Positions 12,531 through 23,795 of a stretch of 64,000 nucleotides of DNA are shown here, piece after piece. The notes under the pieces are model-generated. The model had not been told where the DNA came from and did no database searches. It saw only the letters and a list, made by a program, of their open reading frames with translations. This DNA is from Ichthyophthirius multifiliis (Eukaryota; Ciliophora; Oligohymenophorea; Hymenostomatida): contig NW_004086927.1 in assembly GCF_000220395.1 (NCBI RefSeq), positions 1 through 64,000 on the forward strand, read 5' to 3'. A program made the translations under genes and the position numbers. The first letter of the stretch is position 1; every line of letters starts with the position of its first letter.

Positions 12531-13979
12531 TCAAATTTCCTTAAAAGGAATAGGTGCCGCATTATATTTTTAATATTCGTATTCCTCCATAATATCTTCT
12601 TAATATTTACCCGGGGCTGCACTCTATTAATTTATATCAATTTAACTAGCATTTAATTCATTTTTCATTTAATTAGCTAAACTACAAATATTATATACAA
12701 TATCCTTATTTTATTATGGGTCAAATTTTTCTAAGATATCTGCTATATTACTTATTTTATGATATAAAATGCTAGAATTTTCTATATCTTTTGAATATTT
12801 AAAAAAATATTCAATTCCTCCAAAAACAATGTTTTATAGACTTGCATTTTTTAAAAATACCAGTTTACAATTTTTTTCAATAATAGAATTTTATTCTTCT
12901 AAAAAAAAATTGAAAACGCTTTTATGAGTTAATAAATTTCCTATAATATAAGCCCATTCTTTGATATTTTTTAGATTATTTTATATAATAGAATATTTAT
13001 CATAAAAAAAGAGCATTATATCCCAAAAAGCATTATTTTTTACCAAAGTCATTGCCTATTATTCATTTCCAGCCGCCAAATTAGAAAAAGTCCATAGTAT
13101 ATCTTTAATTTTGGTATCATTTTAACACTATTTGACATATTTAATTAAGAAATCCAAGCTTTTACTCTATATAATAAAATCTACACACAATGGATCATTA
13201 CATTCTGCTATACTACCTAAGATTTTAATAAACGGGTTAATAATACCATCATCATAATCTGCATTTAAATTATTTAACATTAAATCTATAAAAATATATC
13301 CCTAACCTTATATAAAATCAATACAACAGGATTCTTATTCTAATAAGTAACTAATTCCACAAGCACAGTCTACTAAAATGTCTTTTGCTTATTAAAATTA
13401 TAAAGAATATTTAATAAAATAATTCATAAAAACTTTAACTTTTTCATATTCTGGATGAGGCTTATATCTACATAAATTTTACATAGTAAAAATACATATT
13501 GATATTGTTTCTTTTTATAGATTTTTTAAAAATAAATTTTCTAATTTTTAAACTATATTATATTCCTATATTAATAAATCACGATTTTTATGAGAATTTC
13601 CTATTATATTTGCCAAAGTCCATAAAGATTAGCAAAATATGTTTTCTTCTGGATGTTCTAAAAAGCTTATTATTTAAGATAAAGAATTTATTTTTATTAA
13701 ATAATCGGTTTAATAGTTATTTCCGGAGCCTATATTAGTTAATATCCATAATATATTAAATATTATTTAAGATTTTTTATGGATTTTAAGCATTTCGAGA
13801 AAATATTCACATATTTTAGAGTCAATTATACAGTCTAATATTTATGTGAGATTTATGTCGACATTAGAAGTTATTTTTCTTAAAGAAATTATGTTTTTTT
13901 CAAGTTTCTCTTCTTCTTATACTTTAGAATTTTTTATGTTTTCGAATATTTATTAAAGTTCTTATATTTAATAGTCCAT
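12531..13979 (-). CDS. Importin-alpha-like armadillo-repeat protein lacking IBB
   Basis: This is a single exon of 482 residues, close to the ~500 of importin alpha. Armadillo repeats are recognisable by conserved asparagine/tryptophan blocks of the cargo groove: ILWILTNIGSGNNYQT, QSLWTLANIIGNSHKNRDLLI, and later ILWTFSNLAAGNEQQA. The N-terminus (MDYQIQELQQIFENIKNSKV) has no Arg/Lys cluster, so the importin-beta-binding domain is absent or not canonical. The C-terminus is acidic (QEDIMEEYEYQ), as in importin alpha. Importin alpha carries NLS cargo with importin beta; without IBB this one may act differently. A clear but diverged paralogue lies at 16261-17708 on the other strand. Confidence 0.82.
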
Positions 13980-14112
13980 ATTTAATTTTGTTAAATATAT
14001 ATATATTTAAATAATATTTTTTTGTTTTTTGTTAATTATAATTATATATATAAAAAAAGAAATATTTGATAAAAGTAATAAAATAAATATATATATATAA
14101 ATTTATCCTATC

Positions 14113-14152
<40 letters not shown>

Positions 14153-14372
14153 AATTATATTATAATATAATATTTAATTAATATATGTTATTTTATGATT
14201 ATATAAAAAATAAGTTTAGGCTATATTTATTTATAAAAATATATAAAGATTTTATCAATTACATTTAATATAATCATTTAATTAATTTGAACAAGATTAT
14301 TATAAAAAAAAGTTCTTTTAATAATTAATTTTTGCACATTATAATGTTTATTAAAAGGAATTAATACATTAA
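13980..14372. other. AT-rich spacer with long poly-T run
   Basis: This lies upstream of the importin-like gene. A T run of more than 20 bases occurs near 14121-14148. No gene is visible. Confidence 0.6.
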
Positions 14373-14702
14373 TCATTTTGTAAATTTCTTCTAACAAAAA
14401 TATATATTTATACTTTATTTAAACAAAAAATTATTACATCTTTTAAAAACAATCTACTAGTCTAAATGCTTAATTTATACAATGTGATGGTTCAGTAAAT
14501 TTACCTAATACTGTAGATCTACATATATTAAACTCTTTTCTTTCCCTTGAACAGTCTATGTTTGCTTTGGTTGATTATATTAATATTTCTAAGCTATTTT
14601 TTTTGTTTAAATAAAAAAAAATTAAATTATTATTTTTTAAAAATCTTCTTATAACAAAAACCTTTAATCTTCTGTATATTAATATTTAATTTATTCAGAC
14701 AT
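14373..14702 (-). CDS. Twin CX9C (CHCH) mitochondrial protein
   Basis: Exons 14702-14662, 14593-14425 and 14390-14373 join (introns 68 and 34 nt, GT...AG) to 75 residues. The core contains two exact C-x9-C motifs, CSRERKEFNIC and CINQAFRLVDC, the signature of coiled-coil-helix-coiled-coil-helix proteins that are oxidised and trapped in the intermembrane space by the Mia40 pathway. Spacing between the two hairpins is 14 residues (RSTVLGKFTEPSHC). Members of this size are usually cytochrome c oxidase assembly factors or respiratory complex subunits; I cannot choose between them. The last exon (KKFTK then TGA) is inferred from splice signals only. Confidence 0.75.
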
Positions 14703-14819
14703 TTTTTATTTTTAATAGTTTTTTTTTTACAAAAAATCAAAATTAAATAAAAAAAAAAATATATAATTAATTTTATCAAATATATAAAATAATTAAAAAA
14801 TAATATATATATGAAAGTA

Positions 14820-15002
14820 TCATTATTTTATATCCGGAAGCCAAAAAATCAAATTTTTACAAGCACTAATAAGTAAACAATGACTTGGAGAAAATTTACA
14901 AATCTAAGGTTTTAAAAAATGCCCACTTAATTTCGTAACTTCTTCTCCAGTTTAAGTTTTCCACACATGAATAATTCCCTTTTCTCCGCCTATTTAAATA
15001 TA

Positions 15003-15053
<51 letters not shown>

Positions 15054-15976
15054 TTATTTGTTTATTCAAATTTATTATTTACCTGTAATTAAAAACTATG
15101 AACATGGTGTAAAGCATGGGTCCATTATATCTTCTCCTCCTGTATTTATTTTTTATTTTAGTGTGCCTTCAAAAGAATCTATGACTATAATAATATTATC
15201 CACAGTACTACATAATATAAGGTTTCCACATTAACTAAATTTTATAGTTCTAATCTCCGCACAATCATAATTCCAGAAGGCAAAAGATCCTTCCTCATGT
15301 TTTTTTACATCATAGAGTGCTATTTTAGTAAAATCTGCTCCTCCTAAACTTTCTGTATATGAAATTGCATAAACAAGCCCCAAATTATCAAAGGCTGCGA
15401 CTGGATTACATTTTTTTTAAGATAAATCTAAAATCGCATCTGCCCCTGGTATCATAGAATTCAAATCCCAAAACCTCAATGTACAATCTTATGAAGTACT
15501 TAGAAATTTATCCGTGGAATTATTTAAATCTAGACATAAAATTACATCTGTATGTCCTGTAAATTTCTTTACTATTTCATTATCATGTAATGACCAATAT
15601 ATGATACTATCTAATAATAATAAAAAGTAATATTTATATATATTGTTATATATTTAATTTATTTTTTACGGTCTTTTTATGTAGCACATATTATAGCATC
15701 ACTATTGTGTGTAAAACGGACCAAATCTAATTAAGATTCTTTATGATATAGCTTTTTTTATTATTCACCGGAATGTAAATTATATAATATTATTTGTTCT
15801 CCATCGCATGTTATTAAATATTCGCCACATTTTGATATATCCATTGATGTTATATATACTTTCTAGAGATTTTTATAATATTTTTTATATTTTTATTTTA
15901 CATTGTCTTTATGAACTTTTGCTTTTTTGAAACTTTTTAATATTTCTTCACTTATTACTATTTGATTATTTTCCAT
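14820..15976 (-). CDS. WDR82: WDR82/Swd2 WD40-repeat protein
   Basis: Exons 15976-15670, 15610-15083 and 14999-14820 (introns 59 and 83 nt, the second a TA repeat) encode about 337 residues of WD40 beta propeller. Repeats are seen at GHTDVILCLDL...DCTLRFWDL and GGEKGIIHVWKTQTGEE. Features that distinguish WDR82 match along the chain: NPVAAFDNLGLVYAI, the ITCDGEQIILYNLHSG start, and the C-terminal SACKNLIFWLPD block. WDR82/Swd2 is a subunit of the Set1/COMPASS H3K4 methyltransferase and of the PP1 termination complex, so it acts in the nucleus on transcription. It is followed 118 bp downstream on the same strand by the CX9C gene. Confidence 0.9.
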
Positions 15977-16260
15977 TTTTTTTTTTTTTTTCCGAAATTT
16001 TTTTTAGTATTTTTTTTTTTTGGTAAAAAAAAAATTAATTATATATTTTTTATTTTTTTAATTTAAATTAATTAAAAAGCATTCTATTTATTTTTTTAGA
16101 ATAAACATATATTTTTTTTTTTTAAACTAAAAAAAAATACTTAAATTTATCAAAACTGAATAATTTTTTTTTTAAAAAAAATTATTTTTTAAATATAATT
16201 TATGCTTTTTGTCTTTTTTAATAAAAATTTAATTTTTTATATAATTTAAAAAAAAAAACA

Positions 16261-17708
16261 ATGCAAAAATAATAAATTTAAAATATTACAAAAATATGCT
16301 AAAATCTAATAAACAATTAAAATTAAAGCTATCTATCTTAAGAATAAACATTACAAATTATAAATGACTTAAAACAAGCTTTATAAAACTTTAATTTTAA
16401 ATTAAATAATAATAATAATACTATAGAATGCATAATAGAAGAAGATTTATATAGATATTTAATTATAATACTTTAAATATAAGAAATAGATTTAAAGTAA
16501 ACTATATTCAATACAATTAAAAATATATTACCTTAAATAATATTAAAATAAAACCAAAATTTAATATAAAAAGAAACAATGAATATAATATACTAACATC
16601 TAAATTATCATTAACAAAAAATAATAATATCCTAAACTCTATATATATTAATAAATTTAACTTCATCTTCAATAAAAAATAGAGATTTATTAATAAACGA
16701 ATACAATCTAATATAAAAAATAGATAATCTATTAATATAAAGAAACATATATACAGAAGAAACGATAATAGACATAATAATTTTAATTAACTAAATATTT
16801 AGAAAAAAACCTTATCCTAAAAATGAAAAAAACAAGTCTTTTTATGACTATTTTATTTTATTTATTTATCAATATTAAAATAATACTGAAATTTTAAGGG
16901 AATGTATATATGGATTATATTATTAGTTTTAATAAAAATAAGTTTTTCTAGATTTTTTTTATTTAGAAAAATTTCAATCATAAATTTTTTGTGTCAAATT
17001 TGTTAAGAAAATTGTAATGATATTAATATTGTTAATCCTTTTATAAGCTTATTAGTTCAAATTTCATCTTTTGGGAAAGGTGTTTTCATTGATTGCTTTT
17101 ATTGTTTAGATTATTTAATTAAATATATATAAATTTGCTTGTATGATGAATTACTGAGAGATGTTTTACAAGTTTTTGTGAATGTTACATATTACTAAGA
17201 AGGCGTTTTTTTAACTAAGAATGATAGTTTTGTAAAAAATATGGTTTTTTTATATAATAAATACTGTAAGTTTAATTATAATAATGACGTTTATATATAA
17301 ATAAGTGAAAATTGGATAACAATTATTTGTAATTTAATAATAAAAGATGATTATTCTAGTTTTCTATTATCTGAAGATAATTAATTGATATAAAAAAGTA
17401 TATTTTTTAATGATTTTTTTTATAAAAATTTAATTATGGAAAGTATGTCAGAATACATTTAAAAAAATGATTAAAATTTTATTATATAAAAAAATGAATA
17501 TTATAATTTTTTCGGAGAAATTTAATAAATTATTAAGTAAAAAATTTTAGAATTTTAAATTTAAAATTTATAAATTAATGATATTTTTTGTGAATAAGAA
17601 AAAATTATAAACGATAAAATAAATTCAAATTAATTAGAGATTTAATTTAATTAATTAAATATAAATTAAGAAATAGAAATTGAATAAAATTAAAATATAC
17701 AATTATGA
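16261..17708 (+). CDS. Diverged importin-alpha-like paralogue
   Basis: Exons 16261-16925 and 16967-17708 (intron 41 nt) encode 468 residues. The sequence alone is poor in motifs, but it aligns with the neighbour at 12531-13979: IKNRDLLINEYNLIQKIDNL against HKNRDLLIQEYNIVQKLENL, and NPFISLLVQISSF...LDYLIKYIQ against NPFIKILGSIAEC...LDFLIKYVK, with KPYPKNEKNKSFYDYFI against KPHPEYEKVKVFMNYFI. Length and order are the same (468 versus 482). The armadillo groove Trp/Asn residues are largely lost here, and the C-terminal third is Gln/Asn-rich (NQLEIQFNQLNINQ). It may no longer bind classical NLS cargo. Confidence 0.75.
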
Positions 17709-18332
17709 AATTATTTATATGTTTTTATAATACAAATAACTGTATAAATATTAAAAGAATTAATATATATAAATTAAAATAAAAAATATTCCTTATTATG
17801 TTTTTAAAAATATACATAATATAATATATATTATTAATGTTTGAATATATTCATAAATATAATTTTTTAATTTTAATATATAAATATATAATTAAATATA
17901 TTAATTTATGTATATTTTATTTAAAAAAATATATGTATATATTATACAGGATAAATATATAAATAATTATAAGATATTTAAATATATAATATTTTTTTTT
18001 AATTAAATTTATTAAAATAAAAAAATTTTATTTTAATTATTATTTGAGGAAAAATAAAATATAATCTAGATAAAAGATATTATAATATATTTATTAAAAT
18101 TATAAATATTTAAAATATTATATAAATAAAAATATATTTATATTTATAAATAATATAAATATTTTATAATTTATAATGTTATATTAATAAATACTCAAAT
18201 ATAATACAATTTAGATTAATTTATATATATAAAATAAAATATTTATGTAAAGTATAAATTTAATAAATTATTGGAATATACTTTAATTTTTAAATAAATT
18301 AAATATGTTAATGATAATAAAAATAATTAAAA

Positions 18333-18373
<41 letters not shown>

Positions 18374-18673
18374 TAAAAATAATAAAAAACTAATAAAAAT
18401 AATTACAATAATAATTATAATAATAATATAAAAAATAAAAAATAATAATAAAAATAATAATATTAATAAAAATAATAATAATAATTTAAAAATACTAATA
18501 ATAATATTTATAAAATAATAAAAAAATAATAATAGATAAAAATTGATATTATGTTTATTTATTTTTATAATATAAATATAAATAATTAATTTTTTATACA
18601 AAGAATATTAAAATATATAATTTAGATATATTATAATAATATATTAAAAATAATCATGTATATATATATATAA

Positions 18674-18713
<40 letters not shown>

Positions 18714-18780
18714 TTTAATATATTTTATATATCATAATTAATTTTATATATAGATAAATATTAATTTGTCATATATTTAT
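17709..18780. repeat. AT-rich stretch with (AAT)n-type repeats and TA tract
   Basis: No gene is visible. An irregular AAT/ATA trinucleotide field runs from about 18310 to 18540 and creates a long low-complexity open frame on the minus strand that I treat as an artefact. A TA tract follows at about 18655-18710. Confidence 0.7.
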
Positions 18781-18784
18781 TTTT

Positions 18785-20355
18785 ATATAAATTAATATTA
18801 TGAAGTTTTCAATAAGAATATTTCAAATTAATATTAAAAGCATTTACTATTTAAAATATCATGTAAAAAAGATATAAATCTTTAAAATGAATGTGACTAA
18901 TATTTTTTGAAATTAAACTAAATTAATACAAATCTTTATATATTGAAACCATTAGATAATTTTTTATGCAATAAATATAAATATTATATATTTGCAGAAT
19001 ACTAAATGAATTTAAAGCAATACCTTTAGAGCAGATAAAAAGACGAAAATACCATAAAATAAACACTTTAACTTATTTGTTCTGCCTATATTAATTTTTT
19101 GAAATAAAAGAACAATATCATGCCTGTTTAATTTACGAAAACATACTTTTTTGCAATGAAAAAGTCGTATTTAAGGATTTTTGGAAAGACTATGAATTAT
19201 TACTTTAACTTTTTTTCCAAAATATACACAATAAACAGGTTCAATACATTCCTCCCGAAATAGCTTCAATATATAAACTTCGAATTTATTTTTTGAAAAA
19301 AATGAAAGCTTTACTTTTTTGAAAAAAATGCTCTTTTAAAATCCAATAGAAAGGATTTCCTTTAAATAATTAAAAGAAGAAATTTCATAATAAACCGATA
19401 ATATTGCTCATATATTAATTGTTTAAAAATAAGACTAAAATAATATTTAATAATCCTATTTTATTACATAAAGTAACTATACATATAATAATAATGTCCT
19501 TTTTTTTTTTTATTAATTTAAATATATATAAATAGTTCAATGATATATATATATAATAATCATATAAGGTATATATTATTACATTAATAATAAAGTAATA
19601 ATCTTATTTAGAACAAAGTTTTATAAATGATAAGGATTTAATAATATATTAACATGAAAATGAACTTTTTAAATATTCAAATGAAGCAATTATTCAATAA
19701 AATATTTTAATATAAAATTCATTTATAAGAAAATATAGAAAAAAATACAGAAATTGTTTCCATTTGTGAAAGAAGTCTATATGAAAGAAATAAAGCTATT
19801 TTAATAAAAGAAGTTTTTTAGTATTTTTTTTAAAAACTTTAATTTTTTTATAAAATAAGGAATTTTAGGACATATTTAAAATTTTAGTTTTTGGAAATGA
19901 ATTTAGGTTTATAATTATTGAAAAATATATTAAGAATTTTAGAAGGAAAAAAAGACTTTCTTTTAAATTAATTAATATAAAAAATAAAATAAAATAAAAA
20001 TTAATTTATTTTTCATATTTAAGAAAATAAAAATTAAATTTAATAATTTTATGAACATTTTAAAGATAGTCAATTAGGGAAATCACAAAATCTACAATTT
20101 CTACTTTAATATGATATAGAAAATTATAATATTGAAATAGAAAAAACAACTAAATAATTAATATAAACATCCGAATTTATCAAAAAAGAAATGAAAAATC
20201 TATAAAACATGAAAATTAGGACATAAAAAATAGATTAATTAAATTTTCGAATAAAACAATTAATAATAATGCTTTAAAAAAATTGGAATGACTAATATCA
20301 AGAATATTAAATTTATAATTTTATATTTTATAAATAATTTATTATTAATTAATGA
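18785..20355 (+). pseudogene. Degenerate protein-kinase-like gene with broken frame
   Basis: Kinase landmarks can be followed in order through three frames. N-lobe: HLLFKISCKKD (VAIK-like strand), NECDQYFLKL (helix C), KPLDNF, and hinge YYIFAEYQMNLKQYL, to about 19118. Then HACLIYENILFCNEKVVFKDFW replaces HRDxKPEN and DFG, followed by QYIPPEI for APE. Then LKKMLFQNPIERISFKQL, the subdomain XI helix, to about 19480. A coiled-coil tail ends at TGA 20355. The catalytic Asp of HRD is absent and DFG is DFW, and the helix F-G region is largely missing. Each frame change needs one added base. It is a decayed kinase gene, or a pseudokinase obscured by deletion errors. Confidence 0.55.
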
Positions 20356-20372
20356 AAAAAATATAAATAATA

Positions 20373-20403
<31 letters not shown>

Positions 20404-20759
20404 TATTATATATATTCATATATATTTATATAGAAATTTATTTATTAATTTAATAATATTTTTTTAACTTTAAATCAATTTATAGTATCTTATGAAATTT
20501 CGAACTTTCATTATAAATTTTAAAATCGAAAATTAAAAAATATGTATTAAAGATATATTTAGTTTTATTTTAAGAATTAATATTTTTTTAAAAGAAGTAA
20601 TAATAATTTTATTTTATTTAATATTTAGGATATATTTTATAAAGATTTAATTTTTCGATAGACTAGAAATATATACTAAAACTATATTTGATTATTTTAT
20701 ATTTTTTGATAAAAATATTATGTAAATAATAAAATATTTAATTATTTTTAGAATTAGAA

Positions 20760-20798
<39 letters not shown>

Positions 20799-21006
20799 AT
20801 TATATATTATTTTTTACAATAAAAATAAAAACATTTATATTAATTAAAAAAAATATATAATAAATTGTTTAATATATATAATATAAATTAATTTATTTTA
20901 AAAAATAATAATAAAAATTAAATAAGAGTAATAATAAATATTATATATATATTTATATATATATATAAAAATATATGTATATATATATAATACTATTTGA
21001 ATTAAA
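20356..21006. other. AT-rich spacer
   Basis: This stretch has TA tracts at about 20370-20395, 20765-20795 and 20940-20990, and no recognisable gene. Confidence 0.6.
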
Positions 21007-22492
21007 ATGAATAAAAATAATTCATTTTCCCGTATATTTTGTAGTAAACCATTTAAATCATAAATATAATTATAAAAAAACGAAAAAATGACTATACAAA
21101 AATCTCCAAAAAAATAAGTAAAACTAGTATAAAATCCTCCTTTAGTTTCAAATTAAAACAATTAAGAAAATATAAGCCAAAAATCTACAAAAACATATAC
21201 AGTTATAAATTATTCTTCTTTTTTAAGTAAAAAGACTCTAAAACTACTCTATAGACATTAAAATAAAGTCCTTAAAAAGACGAAGATTATTCAGTACCTT
21301 ATGAATAATAAAACCCCAATTAAATGAATTCTAATTTAAGCAAATTATAATAGGTAAGTGAGATTACAATGTCTGAAATTCAAAAAGTAAATAACTTTTT
21401 TTAGGAAAATAATGAGGTTTTTGAGGATTTTAATTTAAAAAAAAATATACCGAGTACATTTATGTCGAGGGAAAAGTAAATTTAGCTAAGTATTACACAT
21501 AAAAATAAATAGCCAAGGAAAAATTGTACATGCGATGGGAATTTATATGTGTTAAATTCATGTTATAGGGTCAGGAAATGGAATCAAATTGCAAATTTAA
21601 AGGAAAATATTAATATGAATTTAAGTTAATTAGATGTAAGAATTTTAAAGTTAATCTAAAAAGATATAGTTAGGACTTTTTAAAATTATGAATTTTTTTA
21701 AACTGCGTAAAGTTAGTAAAATTTGATGAATATTTTAGTCAAATTTGCATAATATGTGCCTGAGATTGGTATTTTATTTAGTATTATGATATATATATTA
21801 TTATTATAAGGGTATGTTTAGGGATTAAATTTAGTTGTAGGGTATTTATTATGGCATGCAGAAGAAAAAATGGCATTTGAATTATTAATTTATATAAGTA
21901 GAAAATTAAAATTAGAAGATTTATTAAGATAAGGGTTTTTAGATTTAAAAAGACATATAAAAATTATAGAAGTACTCATAATTATACATTGTAATGAAGT
22001 TATAAATATTTTAAATAAATTAGAAATCACTATATAAATGATAATTTAAGAATGGCTTTTAGTTTTTATGACTAATGTAATACCTTTAGAATTTTCAGTA
22101 ATGTATATAATTAAAATATAAATTATAAAAATAAATATATATAAATAAATAGATATATATATTATATAAATTTATATTTATATATATATATATATATTTA
22201 TTTATATATTTAATTTATTAATTTTAATTTTTCATATTAGCATTTTGTTATTAATGGTATTATTTTCGAAGGATGGATTTTTATATATAGAGCAATTGTT
22301 AATTCACTTAAAATTGTGGCTAATAAAGCTTTATGTATTAGTGATTAAAGTGAAGTAATATTTATGTTAAAATATTTAAAAGGTATAGATTGGAATTTAA
22401 TATTATAAAAAGAATAACCAAGAATTGAAAGTGGACTTATATAAAACCTTTCAAGTCATTTTTATTAAAATTAAATGTTTATAATAAATTGA
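21007..22492 (+). CDS. TBC-domain Rab GTPase-activating protein
   Basis: Exons 21007-21201, 21228-21768, 21811-22097 and 22241-22492 (introns 26, 42 and 143 nt) give 424 residues. The N-terminal 150 residues are disordered and Gln/Ser-rich. The TBC domain carries both catalytic fingers: the arginine finger in IQKDIVRTF and the glutamine finger in YVQGLN. Splicing the 42-nt intron restores the canonical PEIGYVQGLN, which supports the model strongly. Later blocks (WHAEEKMAFELLIYI, IIQEWLLVFMTNVIPLEF, FEGWIFIYRAIVNSLK) match the helical C-half of the domain. It should stimulate GTP hydrolysis by a Rab protein in membrane traffic. A Cys pair (CTC) before the domain is unexplained. Confidence 0.85.
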
Positions 22493-22716
22493 AATTTTTT
22501 ATATTAAAAAAATATATAATATTATATATATGAAAGTTATTATTTTTAAAGTAGTTAAAAAAAAATATATATATATAAATAGATATATAAATATATAATT
22601 AATTATATATAATTATATATATTTAAATATTATCTATGTAAATATATAATTAAATTAATTATAAATTAATATGTATTTAAATTATTTTAAAACTAATATA
22701 TATATAATTTTTTATT

Positions 22717-23540
22717 TCAATTATTACTTTCATTTTTAGTTTTTTACACATATTAAATTTAATTTATATCAAAACAATTCAATGCTGCAAATAAAACGTT
22801 ATAATTTTATACTATAGTTTAATTTTCCTTATCATCAGTCGGTATAATTAAATATAGATTTTCATAAAAGCTATTATTTATATCATTTCCTTATAAAACG
22901 AAAGTTAAATTAGGATTTTTAAATTATATTAACAATTATTATTAATTAAATCAAATAAGTCTTCTTTATTATTTATTATTTTATTTTATAATCTTTTTAT
23001 TTCGGTTATTGTTATATTTTTTCTGTCAAAAACTAAGGCTTTTTTTTAATCTGAGTTAATAAAAATTTTAATTTATTCTTTATTTAGAATATCGAATTCT
23101 ATTTTTTAAATAAAATTTTTCTTAAATGAATTCTTATTTAAGGGTAGTCTTAAGAATTTATATGAATAATAAAAAGGAATTAAAGCCAAAAATTAATATT
23201 TCATATATAATAAACTTAATAAAGATAGAGATATACTTAATGAAATCTTTAATTAATTAATAAATAAATAATAAGAATAAATTTCATATGGAAATTTTTT
23301 TATATAATATGAGTCATATAGTATATTAGAAGAATATTTAAAATCTTATTTTTCACGATTTTTCAATGTATTTATATAATCTATGTTTAATTGTTTTAAT
23401 ATTAGAAATTCTTCGAATTATTTGGCTGGACGTTATATAGAAGTTTATTTGTATTTTTAATCTTATTCTTTTATTTATTAGGTTATTTAGGCCAATGTGG
23501 TACTAAAGAATCTTATTTATGTGTATTTTTTTAATTACAT
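22717..23540 (-). CDS. Putative mitochondrial membrane protein, apparent frameshift
   Basis: From ATG 23540 the frame reads about 205 residues. The start looks like a mitochondrial presequence (LKKYTQIRFFSTTLAQ), then a charged part, then a hydrophobic stretch of about 35 residues (LKISLSISLSLLSLLYM and KYQFLALIPFYYSYKFL) that could make two membrane passes, and a matrix-type tail. Near 22916-22920 the coding changes frame: DLFDLINNNCQYNLK is followed, one base short, by NPNLTFVLQGNDINNSFYENL and on to TGA 22717. The sense sequence there is TTTAAAA, so either a base is missing or a -1 slip occurs. The family is not recognised; the layout recalls TMEM70-like assembly factors, weakly. Confidence 0.6.
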
Positions 23541-23795
23541 ATTATTATTTTTAAGATATCTTTAATTTATATATATTTTTATACTAAAAATTATTAATAA
23601 TAAATTAATATTACATATATATATATATTAAATAAAATGATATAAAAAAAGAAAAAGAAAAAAAAAAAAAAGGGAACATATGGATTAAAAGTAAAAAATA
23701 ATAATAATTTTTTTTTGCTTATAAAAAAAAAAAAAATTAATTAATTTATTATAAATAAAACAAAAAATCATATATATATATATATATAAAATTAA

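Noticed and set aside
18308-18601. Minus-strand open frame of Tyr, Ile and Leu runs
   Set aside because: It is produced by an AAT/ATA trinucleotide repeat field; composition is low complexity with no domain.
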